DNA of 64,000 bases from the NCBI GenBank assembly GCA_021234535.1, contig CM037850.1, positions 17,283,990 to 17,347,989 on the forward strand. The letters are read 5' to 3'. Shown here piece by piece: positions 38,701-53,700 of this stretch. The translations under genes and the position numbers were made by a program. Numbering within the stretch: position 1 is the stretch's first letter; each line of letters opens with the position of its first letter. This DNA comes from Stichopus chloronotus. Lineage: Eukaryota > Echinodermata > Holothuroidea > Aspidochirotida > Stichopodidae. The notes under the pieces are model-generated. The model was not told the DNA's origin, searched no databases, and saw nothing but the letters and a program-made list of their open reading frames with translations.

Positions 38701-41700
38701 TTTCATTTGTGCAACTATAGGTTCATCCCAAAATAGTAGAGCAGGGGCACACTGTAACCCACACTGGACACAACATCAATGACAATGACCATGCACATTT
38801 TTTTTGGTCCTTTGTTACAACTGATTAGTTTCTTGCATCAGACTTGCACTTTTGGATGCTACAAATATCTAGAAAAAAAATTCATTCTCTGAAGTTTGAG
38901 TGACATTTCCTGAAAGTGAGAAGGGTAATTTACACTAAAAATGGTAGATATTTTTAAAAGCAAGAGAACCGCTGGGGGAGAATTCCGTTCAGCTTAATGC
39001 AATCTATGTGTACATAGCCTGTTTGTGGGCACTGGGAGGTCAGGAGATATGTGTTGAGGATGACTCATTACTGTCTGGTTGTTATCCTTAAGTAGCAATG
39101 GTTCACTCTAAGATGATCTCAGATTAGATTTATGAGGCTTCACTTACAGAACATGTCTACAGACCAATGAGTTGGTTAAATAGTTCATGTGCACATACTT
39201 GTTCGTGGTTTCACGCATATGCAAAAAGTAAAAACATTGAAATTTCATGTCCAAAAGTTTGCTACGACTTTTAATAGCACCATTCAGACACTTTAGGAAA
39301 AGATATAAGTTTAAGGTGGTTAACTCTGCCACATGATTTCTAACTCTTCTAACATAACGACAAAAATTGTAAATACGATAATGTAGTGATTGACAGTTTT
39401 CATTCAAATCAACGGTGTGCTTCTTTGAACAAGCCAATAGGAAATATACCAGTAGTGAATATTCAGTTCATCAAAACAAGTCAGGAGGCTGATGCAGCAA
39501 TGATGTGATCAGTTTGTTAGTCACTTGTAACTACAGCGCTTCCTTGCACCAAACACTGCAATTCCCAATACTGACCAAGGAGCGACAATTTGAGCAGTAC
39601 GTTTTTGATACACCGAAGAGACCTGTAATGTGGCATATTCATTATGTAGGTACTTTATGGTAAGAACTGTTAATTTTCAAATATGGGTTCTGTTTTTATG
39701 TCAATCCTGTTACTTTTCAAAGAAGTTAACATCATCGGAAAGCACCCACCCTCTGCAAAAGTTTCATGCTTCAGGAGACCTCATGCAACTCTCCAAACAG
39801 GCTGACTAGATTAGCTAATCAAAGACCCAACAATCTTGAAACAGGATAAGGGCAGCTCCAGCTTCTTTGTTCTTTCAACTTTTGGAACAGAGCCATGATA
39901 CTAGCTCCCCCCCCCCCAGTCCATTGGTACATCAAAATTGCAGAATTCACAAGCTAGAACCAACCAACGGAGACAGACAATTAATGGTGTGTATAAATCT
40001 GCATGATAGAATATGAAAGAAATGATATTTGACAACAGCTGCCAACAACTCAATTGTGTTTTAGTTTGTTGAAAAGGACCCAAAAGTAGTGAGTTCAAAT
40101 TAAACTATGTCTTCACCAAGATGGTGTAATTAACCTGCCGGAGTAAGTCAACAGTGAACTGCCTGATGAACAGTGGGGAGGACTTTGTTTGGTGATTGAC
40201 ACAGCTAGTTGTAACATAGAAAAATCAAATTCATGACCATCAACAAGTGATTCTAAGCAAACAGGGAGCAAAAGGGCAGAAAACTGACCACCTAAATAAG
40301 CAATGATAACACTAACCCCTGACAAATCTGCTACTCGATGAATTGGTGGTGGCTTCTTACTGTGGAGTCCCTTGCTGTTCTTTGTCGCCCTCTGTTCAGC
40401 AGCCAAGAGGTCATCGTAGTGAGAAGATCGTTGGTCGTCGTCCTGGCGATACCTGACCACAGTGGCAAGGCCTTTACTCACAAGAGCTTCTCCGACATTT
40501 CTGGTGTAAAAAAAAAGCCAGATTTTCTTGACAATCATAAAAGTGACTAAAAATAGAACACTTCATCTGGATAACAGTACATGTCAGATAGCAAAGCATG
40601 CAAAATTATCTTCAACCACATGCATGAGATGCCTAAAGACAGACTTAGACAAACTTAGTGTGCTAGTCTCTATGATGCCATTGTGCAAGCAAATATAGTG
40701 ATAGTGATTTCGATTACATCAATGGCTTTTACTTTTTCAGTTCTCACCATTCTACACAACAAAACTCTTAATTCATTCCATGAATGTCAAAATGATTTTT
40801 TAACTCTTGAGAAGTGCTATATCTAAAAATAGTTCAGCTGAACATACTGTCACAGTAAACATGCAAAGTCTTACCAAATTTGCATAAAAATGGGTATAAT
40901 TGTTCCAATTTAAGTGTTAGATCATAACCACAAGCACTTTTTAACTGGAAGAGGACACTGTGCTGATCTTCTTTATAGTATGGGAAAATAATAATTTGGT
41001 TTAGACAAGTTGCTACCTTGTGAATGTTAGACATCCAATGATATTACAAGACTTACATCTCTCCCACATAAACAGTAGCACAGGTCTTTTCTGGATATCC
41101 ATCACTGGCCGGTTTGATGTAATCTACGGTCACATTCACTTTCTTTCCGATTAATTTCTTCCTCAAGAACTCTCGAGCTTCAAACATGTACGGAATGTCA
41201 TACAACGGCCGCACCCTTCGATCCTGAAGAATGACAGCCAGGGGGAAAAAACATTATCTTGAACTGCATTACATAAAGGTCATCAAAACACATTTTTTTT
41301 TATTTCCATTTCATGGTTAATTTCACTGGTTCGGATATTCGTGGTCATTTAGCAGATCAGTTACTATTATCTAGGTATCATCTTAAATTCTCTCTTTACT
41401 TGAAAGCACTCACGTTCTTTGGCTGGTCGTCCCCAAACGGACCCAACCTTGGGGGTCTGATGCTGGCCAGGTTGATCCTACGGAAGTCGCCGGAGTTGGT
41501 CTTGATGACGAGCGCGTCGGCATTGACAACCTCTACAACCTGGAAAGATAAACGAATACTGACCATTCAACCAGAACTTAAGCGAGCATATGAAAGAAAC
41601 CCCTCAAAAATGTAGGAGAGTCTTTTTATTTTTAAATTTGAAAATTGTCAACCATACATCTTCATGCACAATAGTCTAAGGGTATCGACACAATGAGATA

Positions 41701-44700
41701 GGTCATTATAGAACTTCAACAACTTTTCTGTGAATTGTCTACTTTTGTTGCTTGTTCGTGCAAGCATTGTGTTCACTGGTTTTGATGAAATTTCATATAG
41801 AGTTGACATGTTTTTGTTATTTTGCAGTATTTTTTTCTAGTATTATTCTGCTACCAAATTCAACAGTACGTAAATTCGTTAACACATTTTCTCCCCTTTC
41901 GGTACATCTTCAGCATTCTTCAGGTTGCAGTATCTTAAGCTTGTCAATGTGAGTTCTTTGCATATAGGATTAATATTTCTTCACTGTGAATTCTTTGCAT
42001 ATTTCTATGTGATTAATATTTGTTTGCTGTAGCTAAACCAAAGAAGGTAGTGATTAACAGTTCTAACTGCATGCTTTAGCTGGAATATTTCAAATATTCA
42101 TGAGGGGAATCAACTTCCTTCTATAGCAGGGGTGGCCAGCATTTCTTAATAGGGGGGCCGCATTGTCACTTTTGAATTTTTGTGGCAAGTTGCAAGCACG
42201 CCATCAACAATCCTTCTCTTTGTTTTTAACCATCTCTACTGTAAACAAAAATGTCAAGGCCTGGAAATGTATAACACAATATAATTGCATGAATGAAGTA
42301 CTAGTATATCTGCAGACATATTCTACTCCATGGCAAATGACGAAAATGTGAAAATTCAGTAACAGTGGTATATGTAATGAATGTTGGGTTCTTCAACAAA
42401 AATTAGTTACCATAAATTCTCACATGGATAGTAACCTTATCATTTCCCCCTTTTGTTCTGTTTTTTTTTTTTTTCCATCCCATTTAATGTTTAACAGAGT
42501 GTTTGAGTGGTTGCATGATGCCTCTTCGTGGGCCATATTCGGCCAGTGGGGATGAAGGTTGATCTCCCCCGTTATACTGTCATGTTTAACTATTCTGGAA
42601 GCACACACAACAAAAAAATGACTCTGGTCCAAGGTATGTGCAATAGGATCGGTGTTGCTGATTTCAGAGAAAACGGAAGAACCGAAGAAACCAATTGTAC
42701 GGAAACCGATGAATAGAATTGTATGTGTTTACCAATGTGTGACTTTGCACAATTTGTGAAATATTCTGGCTGCAACAACATGAATATATCTTATCTGCAT
42801 TTTGAAGGAGAAAATCATGTTGAGATGAGCATAGGCACGGGAAAATAGTGTTTTAGCAAAAGTTACATTAAAAGTAATGTCATTATTTATTGGGGAGGGT
42901 GATCAAACATTTCACTCTTGAAAGGATGTAACAGATCAATTCACTAATGTTTGCGCTGGGCCGAAAATTTGGAATCTGGTGTCCGACGTCCATAGTCGGT
43001 CAGGTACCAGGGTACCCCAAAATGTCACTTCCAATAGGCTTCAATTTAGTTGCGAAGTCAGAATACAACATTTTGCTTTGCAGGTGAACAAAACATCACG
43101 AATTTTACAGACAGGCATGACAACGAAAACTGTTCCTTGTTAGATGTATGCTGAAGTTTATCGCGCTCAAAACCTATGTTAGAGAAACTTTGCATCTGTG
43201 TAGCAAATTTCAGAACCTAGTTCTGACCTTGCCCATCTGGTCACCAGACGCATACACTAGAATTCACCATAGCATCTCATGAGCAGTTGATCTAATACCC
43301 ATCAATCTCAATCTTTGTTATCTATTACCTTTCCTGTTAGATTCTTCTCAGTAATGTCGATGGTAGGTGCTGCGAGGTAGTCCTTCCATAATTTTAGTTT
43401 CTTCTCTTTGGCAGCCCTGTTGTTAAAGGAAAATAGAAGCATCTACTACCAACTGAAATGATGGGAAGGTACATACCTCTCTCTGGGTTTAAAAAAGAGG
43501 AGCCCTGTTACTTAAAGCCCCTATCCATTGAAAACCATAAAAGTTGGTAGATTGTATGTCCACAGATAGAATGATAATCATACAAAATGTCACTTTCCAC
43601 GTCACCTGTAGGTTTGAGGAGGAAGGAAAATGCCTACCTGTGGAAATACACTAGTGAACCAAAAAACCGTGAATCTCACAGTCCAATTTGATGACGTCAC
43701 AGAATGGAGAGCATGTACACACAAGCTATATCAAACTATGTTGAGTGCATATGCCTATTGTGTGTATGACAGTCAAATTGAACCGTTTGCTTGTCCAGAA
43801 AAAACCTAACATACATTAGACATATTTTACACGTTCACATGGAGATGCGACATTGATTTTTGCCCTTGAAAGTTAAGTAATAATTCTGAAGTCTTCTGAA
43901 TGTAAAAAGAAGAGTTGTATGCAGATAGAAAATGGCAGAAGATGCATGGCATACTGGTGTGGTGACGCATCACGGAGTGGTGTTTCATCCACGATAGGAC
44001 CAGTAAAATTTCTTCAAGTCTGTCTATGTACAATTCTCAAGCTGCAAAAATCCTGGATCAATTTTGTACATAGAAGATGGAAGTTCGATGCAAAAGATGG
44101 AAGGCATTATAAACAGTTCAGCATCTGTAGTGTTCATTTCACCCAGGAATATTTTGACAAGCACCATCTGTCATGATGTTCCAACGAGGATTTCTAAGCT
44201 GAGTGTTTTGTCTACAATAAAATGGTGTACCATCCCAGGACATTGCAAATCAACCTTGTTCCATTCCAGAGACCCTTTTTTATCCAGCCGATGGTCCAGA
44301 CTGATTCTTCACCATCGTCGACCACCAACGTTGACCCTCTTTCTGTCTTTCCAGCACTTGGAGACTGACTTCAACTTCTACTGGATGCCAGCACGCAGAG
44401 GCAATTTCACAAAATAACAACACCTAAACATTAGGCACTAACACTATTAAGTTGTTTAACTTTGCATAGGAGTGTTGTAGTGTGAAGTCCGAGTACTTCA
44501 TAAACAAGATACGTAAAAATGTTACTAGACAATCCTGTATAGAAAATTCCAAGACGGAAAGCATTGGCTAACAACAGTTATTGTTGTGAAACGTTAGACA
44601 ATCTCATAGAGACTACCGTATTCCAACTTAGATACTCGCTATCGCTGGCAGCCTTGCAATGGCTACTGTGTACTGCATACCACAGCAACACTACTGCGCA

Positions 44701-47700
44701 TCAACTCGCAAAAGTATGGAAGGCCCACCGACACCCACTGTGAGCTTCTCCATCCTTTGACATCACTTAAATATCAACTTACCAACTGATCTTTGACAAT
44801 TTCACAAGCTTTGCAGCACTTGGGATATGGGACAATTTCATACCAATTTTAATTGCTTAAATTCAACTTACAGGGTATGGAAATGTGATATTCAGGCTCA
44901 GTACACATTTCTCTTTGCAATGATACTAAATTTAGACATGTTTGAAATCAATGAATAGGGGCTTTAACATTTGTAAACAGTCTTACATGTAAACAGCATC
45001 AATAACTTACCGTACAAACCATCTATTTGGTATCTCACTGAGTATTACATCTGTGCGATAATCTGAATTGTGAGTGCATGTGTGCACATGGAAGCAGTAT
45101 TTTAAAACTTAAGCATCACAAAATAAATTATGGGAATTTCAAAGGGGTTTTTCTCCACCGAATGGACAATTTAACAGACGACCAGTGAGTTTCAACTGCC
45201 TTTTTTTTTTTGATGACATTACATCGGTATCAGTCAACTTCTTTCAATCAATAATAATCACTGCAATCTTTAATTTTAGTAAAATTTATGAAATTGTTCT
45301 TACAGCTTAAACCTTTCAATAGCATTATTCTTAAAGCTGACAACATCAGCCTGACTTCCTTTGCAAGGATAGAACAAGTCTGATCCTTAAAAAGGATACA
45401 ACATGATGATGTAATGATCAAACACATGAACAAAGTCATGCCAGGGATCCCAAGTCTACCACTAATTGCATTGGTCTACTGCTTTTACTTTGTTTTAGTG
45501 GCAGTCTACAGCAAGATTATTTTCTACCCACACATAATGACTCAGAAAGTCAAAAGACATTGTAAACAGTCATAAATCATGTTTACTCTACTCTGTACCA
45601 TCGCTTTTTTATTTACATTAGCAATTAATGACACAGAACCACCATAGTTTACTGTCACGTCTCAACATATACAGTACTAACATACTGGCTGCAATGTAAT
45701 GCACATAATATATGATGATCCACTCACAGTTCCTGACAAAATCTCCCTTAAGTGGGCTCCCTCAATTCAGAATGCCTGTAATGCTATCCCTAGAAGAGAA
45801 ACAATCTGATCCCTGATGCCGAAAGAACATATGATCCTTCAAATCAATACGGTCGGTCTGATCCGTCACGCAGATTCACTGATTCCAAATATCCATAGAG
45901 TTGGTTACGTCCTTTTCTTACATTTATGATGAGAAAATCTATTATATAAATGCCACTGATCTGACACACATTGGTAGTAATGAACGGCTTACTTTTCTGC
46001 TGATCGAAGCTTCTCGGGTCCTGTGGAGACGACTCCCATGCTCCAGTCTACACATCTTCCCAATCCTTCCCTTAATAGAACCTCCGCGATGTTTCCTTTC
46101 TGAAAAAGAAAGTTGCACTCTATTGAGGTAAACAACAACACAGCAGCAAATGGAACAAGCATGATATTCACTGGTAAAATTCTAAAAGAACTTCTACATT
46201 ATGAAACCATCCAAAAAAGGGACAAACAACCGCCAAGTAAACGTACCATCTGCTAACGACTATGACAATATATAAATGTGATTAGAAATAACAAATAAAG
46301 ATAGGGAATTCCACATTTCAAGCAAACAGCCACCATGCATACCACCACCACGAGTACCACCTCAAGCAAATTATAAGGGCAGATTTCACTCACCGGATGT
46401 TGTATTGTTCCCAAGAAATTGTTGTTCGAAACGCCCTCCAGAATTATTTTCACTTCACGTTGCAGTAACCTAGATTCTGTGAAAAATTTGGCCTCCTCTG
46501 CGAATTGTTCTGGTACCTCCTTGTCTTCCTCCCGTTTGAACATCGGACACTGAAAGGCAAATTGATGGTCAGCCAGTTCATTACACGATTCAAATTGCTA
46601 TAATGATATCAAGCTCGATTATATACCACTTACGACTGTCAATGTTGCCGCAATTTAACTCATTATACAGTAATAAATTAAACAGAGGGTAGTTGACGAG
46701 TCAACAAAACTCTGCCCTCGACTTGAGTCAAATTGTTTCTCATTTGTGTGTCCTACAGGCAGAAAGACGCTTTGAAATTACAATTACATGGTAAACACTG
46801 AAATGTCAAAAAACCAGCTGCATGTCCTGAACAAGGGAACGTATAATTTTACAAAGTTTCTTACAGTACTTCTTGTTATGGGTTACATAAGCAGGGAGTT
46901 TAGTTTGGTACTCTTCTTATCAGATTTGTAAGGTTCTGTTATGTTTTGAAGGGTTGGGAGATGATTCTGGAAGGACTTGTTAGTGTTTCTTGGATTTCGC
47001 TGTTACTGTAGGCAAAAAGGCCTGTTTCTGATTTATCTTTTTCCTGTTTTGTCTTTCATTTTCAAGGAACTGTTCTACTATTTTAAGCATTGAGTGTTTT
47101 AAGAATTTCCACTCACTTGTTATTTTGTCTTGTTTTGTTCTTCTTATGAACAACTTCCTTTTGATGATGTGGAACGCCAAATAAATGAATATTCTTTTTG
47201 CCATTTCTTACAAGACAGGGAGGGTGATTAGTAAGTATATTATAGAAAATATAATGATACCTTAATGCCAGACAACATCACTGTAACATGATAGAAATCT
47301 GGTAGCAAAAACGCTCTCACAGTGCAACCATCCCTCACATGCTCGATGATCGCTGGCAGCAAAAGAAATAATAAAAGGGAAACAGTTAGTGATGTCACAA
47401 AGTTTCCTGCAAATCCTTGCAAAAGTGCATATAAATGTTAAAAACATCTGTGCTTAAAACATTTAAATTGCAATAACTCATTTCACCAGTGTTTCCTGTT
47501 TCATCAATGTGACACGCCAATAATCAACGGCAGAGTGAATGTTATAACGTCAATACTTCTTTTATGACAAGCGACTTCATAACATAAAAGGCATAATCTC
47601 TTCTGAAGTGAAAAGATGTTTTAAACGTAGCAGGGTCAGTGAGGCTCCACATACAGCTCAAATTTAAACATACAGAACGTACTGAGGAAAACATAGACAG

Positions 47701-50700
47701 TGCCCTCCTCCACAGACAATCGCATCTTCAATTAAGAAAGCAAATTACAGTAGAAAATGCCATTATTAAAATGAATTAGAAATTAAATTGAAACAGACAT
47801 TGATACATGTACAGATGCTAAAGAGGAAGAGGTCTTAAAATAAAATCTAACAAAACGTGTCTCACCATCTATGGGCTTGTGATGAAATGAGTCCACGAAG
47901 TTCCTGGGATTTTCTACGGTCCATTTTATCTTTCGGATAATTCTCCCATTTGCGGTGTCTTTGGACCATTTGCCCTTCCCAGCGGCCTTTGCAGAATCTT
48001 CAAGATCAATTAGCTTTATCTGGTCGCTGAAAGAGAGGATGAGATAATTTTCACAGACTTTTGACTCTACGGAAATATTGACCATAAAGAAAAGGATTGT
48101 CCAAAAGGGTAGCAATATAAAGCATTGTTACTATAAGCGCTATAAGATTATTCTTTATAGTTTGTTTAGTGCTACATAAAGGTTCTGCGTTATTATTACT
48201 TACGACCTTCCTTAATCTAGATATGTTAATGATATTGTCTTCCCTGCTGGCGTATGAACATTTTTATGATTTAAAGGGACCTTCGGTTAATCCTAATACT
48301 ATGCTGCCATTATCAACATATAACCAAATTATCTTTGAGCAACCGTACATGTCTGTCTTAAAGCTGGAATATGAGTTGAAAATTTTTCACACCTTGCTAC
48401 TGAGAGTCACATATGTCATAGCCACTAAAGAAAAATACCTAAAGTCCCATTTTTCCAAATTTTACTGATTGATGAGCATTCAACTACAAATGGTAGGAAG
48501 AGGAGAGTAGTGGGTGGGGCATTTGCACAGATGTTGGGTGGGGGCAATAATCTTAAAAAGTTTGAGAACTACTGGCATGCAGTATGGCCAGTAGTGCACA
48601 CAACGATCTGCACGCTGTGCACCTGAAAAAAGGGGGTACACCAATGTGACATACACAGAACACTAAACTACATGAGTAACTGTAGGTAACATTTGCAAAG
48701 TATGGGTTTTCAACATCCTGTTAAAATCAGCATCTTCACAAACCAGGAAGTCTGTGAGAGAAGTATCCTGCTGTATTGAAGACATATTGCAACAGTGCAA
48801 AAGCTGCCAGTGGGTAAGTTGGTGATCTTCTACCCCTATTTCCCCTTTCAAATAAAATGGAATATGCCAATCAGGAAATGGCCTATCACCTTCAATCCTA
48901 CACCATTTCACTTACTTTTATGAATTACTGCGTCCACATAGAAAGCACTTTCAGCAAATTTCCTCATTGTATTTAGTTAAAACTTAAAATGGGAGGTCAT
49001 GTGATTTCCTTTTTTTTGTTTATGAAGCTGTTATAATGTAAGGGAAATTCCATAATCTCAAAATTGCTAACAGAGTAGACAATGACAACATAAATTGTGA
49101 CTGAGCAAAGACTTATTTTGTTCCAACTCTACACAATTCTAACGATGCTAAAGAAAGGGAAATTTTAACATAACATAGACCAGTATTAATGTTACAAGGA
49201 ATTTGTTATCTTTCATGACATTTGAGGCAACCACTATTAAAAGTTTTGCTCTGCTTGCCAAAGAAGAAATTGATTCAAAAGTACTTTGTCAAGATCTGAA
49301 GTAACATTTTGCAGGTACTTTGACAGAAATACAGCTGGTGGTGGTGTACACTAAATCTGCTGATAAGTGGAAGTTTCTGTTTTCCACTAGATCAGCCAAG
49401 ATTTCTTTATTGTTGCCCTGTATGGAACATCCAAGACAACATTGACAGCATCACATTCGTATTGTCAGCTTTGACAGTGTGAAGATAACTTCACATTTGA
49501 CACATTTGACACTGGAATGTGAAGGTGAATAATCTCATAACGGAACTCACTCGCTTGGTTTGATGCCTCCCCTTCTTACTTCAACCAAACCTTCAGCTAC
49601 GATAGACTCTGTGACATTTTCAGTAGTCCCATCTAAAATGAAAGAAGAAACGATAGTTGCATGTAATCATGATTGATGTGCTTGTTAAAAGTATATATGG
49701 CACAACCTTATCGTTACCACTGATGGCAAGGTGCAAGTTGGTTCAATGACATAGCATGGTTCATGGTATGCTAAAAAACTAAGCCTAGGAGGGAAATTGC
49801 TCTCAAAAAAAAATTGGGAGAGGGATTTTCAAAGTCAAGGAAGGAGTAGTCATTTGGTAAAGATTCTATTGCAAATTTATTGTGTGTACAAATATTGTAG
49901 CTACGACCTCAGCTGTGGAAAAGTGTGTTACTTTCCCATATAAGATTTTCCTGTGTGGGATTCAGAACGAAAATGCAGGATTCACGCAATCCCACACCTC
50001 TGCTCGGACAAACGGACTAAGTGAACATATTTCTGACGAACTAGTTCGGTCCATGTGGCAGCATTCACATATCTGGGTACATAGCACAAGAACAATGAAA
50101 TTCCAATTTCAGACGGCAAAAGAATGCTTCTAATCAACATTTAAGCTGTTGGCTCTCGAGACTAATTGTGCAGGAGAACAAGTAATCATTTTTAACTTCT
50201 ATTCTCATGTAAACAACTTCCATTCATGTCTGAATACTGGACATCTTCACACTTCTGCCATCATCACAGGAATGGCTTGGAGTCTGATATAACACACAGC
50301 ACTGTAAGAGTTGAAATTAAAACTCACCTTTGTTCAGATAGATACATCCATACGCTCTTCCACTTCCAGGAACAACGTATTCCACTGTGAATGTAACATC
50401 TTTACCTATGAGCCTCTTCCGAAGGAATTCCCTTGCTTCCCATGCATAAGGCTGCAGGAGGAAACGATAATACAGCATAGAATTCAAGGTCATGTGACAT
50501 GAAAATGACATTTTGGAGTATTGGGGTGCATTAATCTGTGGAAGTGTTAAAAATAGCCACAACTTCCATCAAAATCCATCAAAGATTGACAAATTAATGG
50601 CAAATTAGTATCTCACAGTCGTATCATGAATAAACATTGGCTAAGTATACCAATTTGTAAAATCAAGAGATGGATATGTTTCATGTAAATCCTTTCTTTA

Positions 50701-53700
50701 CTCAACCTTTATTTCTTGGGCATTTGTGAACTGTATATGTACCCAGAGGGTTTTATTTTGAAAGCATATTTTGTTCTTCAAAAATATGGATATCACTTAT
50801 CAATGTAACTAAGGGGCAATATATATATAGGCTTAACAACAGAAATATTAACACTGTACAACACTCGACGTCATCTGTTTTGCATTTTTATCAAACTTTA
50901 AGTCATACCTCAAAAGCGGTGACAGATCAACAAAATTCCAACGGATTGTCACTCAGGGGTTGACATTGCGACTTCTCGAAGAAGCTACAATCTTGGACAA
51001 AATTGTTGGGACACTTTGTCGTATGTTGCAAATATAATACTGAATTTTAGGTGAGAGGATAACATGAAACCCCGCGCCCCTTTCCAATGTTGCGCTATTA
51101 GAAGTGAATGTACCCTTTGAACAGCAATCCTATAGCCAACACTGAACGGGGGCGCGGGGTGTCCCAAGGAATTTTGTCCAAGATTGTAGCTCTTTCCTTG
51201 ATGCATGTCACACAACCTTTAAGAAGTATGTAAATACAGTAGTATCTGCTGTGAACTAGTATTATTTATTGTCAGTAAGCCTACTAAACTGCCAGATTTT
51301 ACACAGAGGGCAGCATGCATGTTTCTGTTTACTGTAAGTACCTCATCCGGTGTTTCCACAGAGTGTTCGATGTTTGGATTAGCTCGACGGGCTAGTTTTG
51401 GCGCCACAACATTTGACAAGCAAATCTGTTTTTCTGGTGGAGGACCTCCTTTAGGTACCCCTCTGATTATGACGGCATCACCAGATAATACCTGAGGGAA
51501 AAAAAAAACAAAAAGAGGATAAACAATTTTACTGGAAAAGCATTTTAAGATGAAAATAAAGAGCTTGTTATTGTTACGAGTACAGATTGTAACCAAGGTG
51601 TTAATCAATGAGTGAGTGTACTCTGGTGATACAGAAAACCTGAAGCATTCCTGTCAAGTAAAGGGATTTGCCAAATGAATTCCCCAAAGTAATACAAGTG
51701 AAAACAATGCATATCACTATTGATGATTCACTGAAAAAAATCTTTGAAATTTCCTGAGTTTCCTGAGTATGTAGGTATACACAACCACTCGCAGTTCCAC
51801 TATTTCCTGACAGAAAGGATACTGCCCCACCCATCCTTGGTCACTCCCCTATAAAGGCAGGGCATCTTTACAGTATACACAAGGCAATATTAGACATGTC
51901 TGAAACAAACAAGACTAGATTTTGTCACAGTAATGGTCTTAAGTCTTTCAAAATTTTGTCATGCCCTTCTTCTGTCAAGAAGGGAGACAGAAATAAATTT
52001 ATCTCCTTAAATGTCATAAAGTTGTGTAATTAGGTCTTAGAACTCTAAGGATAAGGAAAAAACATTCACAGCGATAATTTCGTCTTCAAAATTTGTATCC
52101 AAGTTTTCAAATTTCTTGAGTTTCACAAACTCAGTGAAAGTCCTAACGTTACATGTACAGTAACCACTAAACAATATTCCATACGTGACGCAATTTGATC
52201 ATTACTGTAAAATGAAACTGCGATACCAGACAAATTACTCCCTGATTCACAAATGTTGAGGGAGACAAAATTCACTGTACTATACTGAACCCTTCAAACT
52301 CTTTTTAATGCCATACGATGGACTTCCTTAAAAGTCTATTCTATTCATAAACAACATCACTGTAAAACTGTTTAACATGCTGCCTGCCACCACAAAGTTT
52401 TCAAAGGGCTGCTTAACCACATTTCCGTAAGTACTCAACAAAACTTCCAGCTACGTTTTCTTTGTAATATTATAAATTAAGTCAAATATTTAAAGTTTGA
52501 CACATACTTTTCATTCTAATTTGCAAATTTATGTACACTGCCACAATGTTCAGTATCAAAAGTGCATTTAAATAGATCAAGTCAAACAATACATGTCAGA
52601 ACACCATTACAGTATTATACTAAAGAGGTCAGATTACAAATTTAATGTCCTGCTAAATACTCATACAGTACTTGTCTGTTCCTGATTAAGCCAGCATTTG
52701 AGGCAAAGGAGGTGGATTAATGTACTGTACACTGATAGGAATGACGGGAAATAAGCTGGGGGGGGGGGGGGGGGGCACAGCCAAAATGAGCAAATTGGCT
52801 TATATAGACCTGTTGGTTCTATGTTATTCCACAGGACATTTCCTGAGGGGTACCACAGCCATCAGGTCCAATAGCCATGGCTTTCTGTGATATTGGTTAT
52901 GTCGAGCCCTGCATTTCACCTTTTGACCATGTACTTGAAAAGATATGCAAGCAACATCTTTCTCTGCATACAGTGTAGTCCGTTCAAAGTTGTTTGAACC
53001 ATTTTATCATCACAAAAGTGTTGGGACTGGCCACTGACAAAAAAGGGATGTTACATAAATTTAAGGAGTATTTTTCTCTCTTTCCTGGTAAAACCCATTT
53101 TTCGACAGCATGTTCAGTTCGGAAGTTACAATTTTTTAAAAAATGGTTATTTCAGGATAGTACATTGTTCAATGGGGAACTTGTGATGTCACCCATGCAC
53201 AACTACATGAATATCCTTTGTGTTTGTTTACTGTTTTAAAAAAGAAACATTACAGTATTTAAAGAGATGTGATCTTAATTTCTACAATATTTTAAAGCAA
53301 ATCTACCGTATAACCAAACTACATTTTCCCTAGCATCAAATTTCAAGGGTAATTGAGGGTTCCAATTTAAAAAAAACAAAGACTCCTTGCAATTATTTTC
53401 CACTGTTACATGGCATTTTGGTAACATTGTGGCAACTTAGAAATCTTTCTAGACCAGAGAACTCTTTCTCTGAGCAGCAAAAGCAAAAATCTTAAGTTAG
53501 GAGCAAGATATTTGCATGGTATTTGAAATGTCTGAAGTGGAGAATTGTTTTCTTTCATTTAAGAACCCTGTCAATTGTCAGTAAAACATACCTTTCAATT
53601 TGGAATGTACATGCACTATAGACATGTATAGTTGACATATCCTAAGTGTGAATCTTTTATTTGTTGTAATCATCTTGAAAGCTAGGAATTTTTTTCTGTC

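Noticed and set aside
38268..38720. 150-codon plus-strand ORF in SND1 intron 12
   Set aside because: Starts in the 130-bp repeat core. The same core in copy A is read in another frame, so coding is not conserved between copies.
44064..44417. 117-codon plus-strand ORF
   Set aside because: Overlaps the THAP remnant in another frame and has no recognisable feature.
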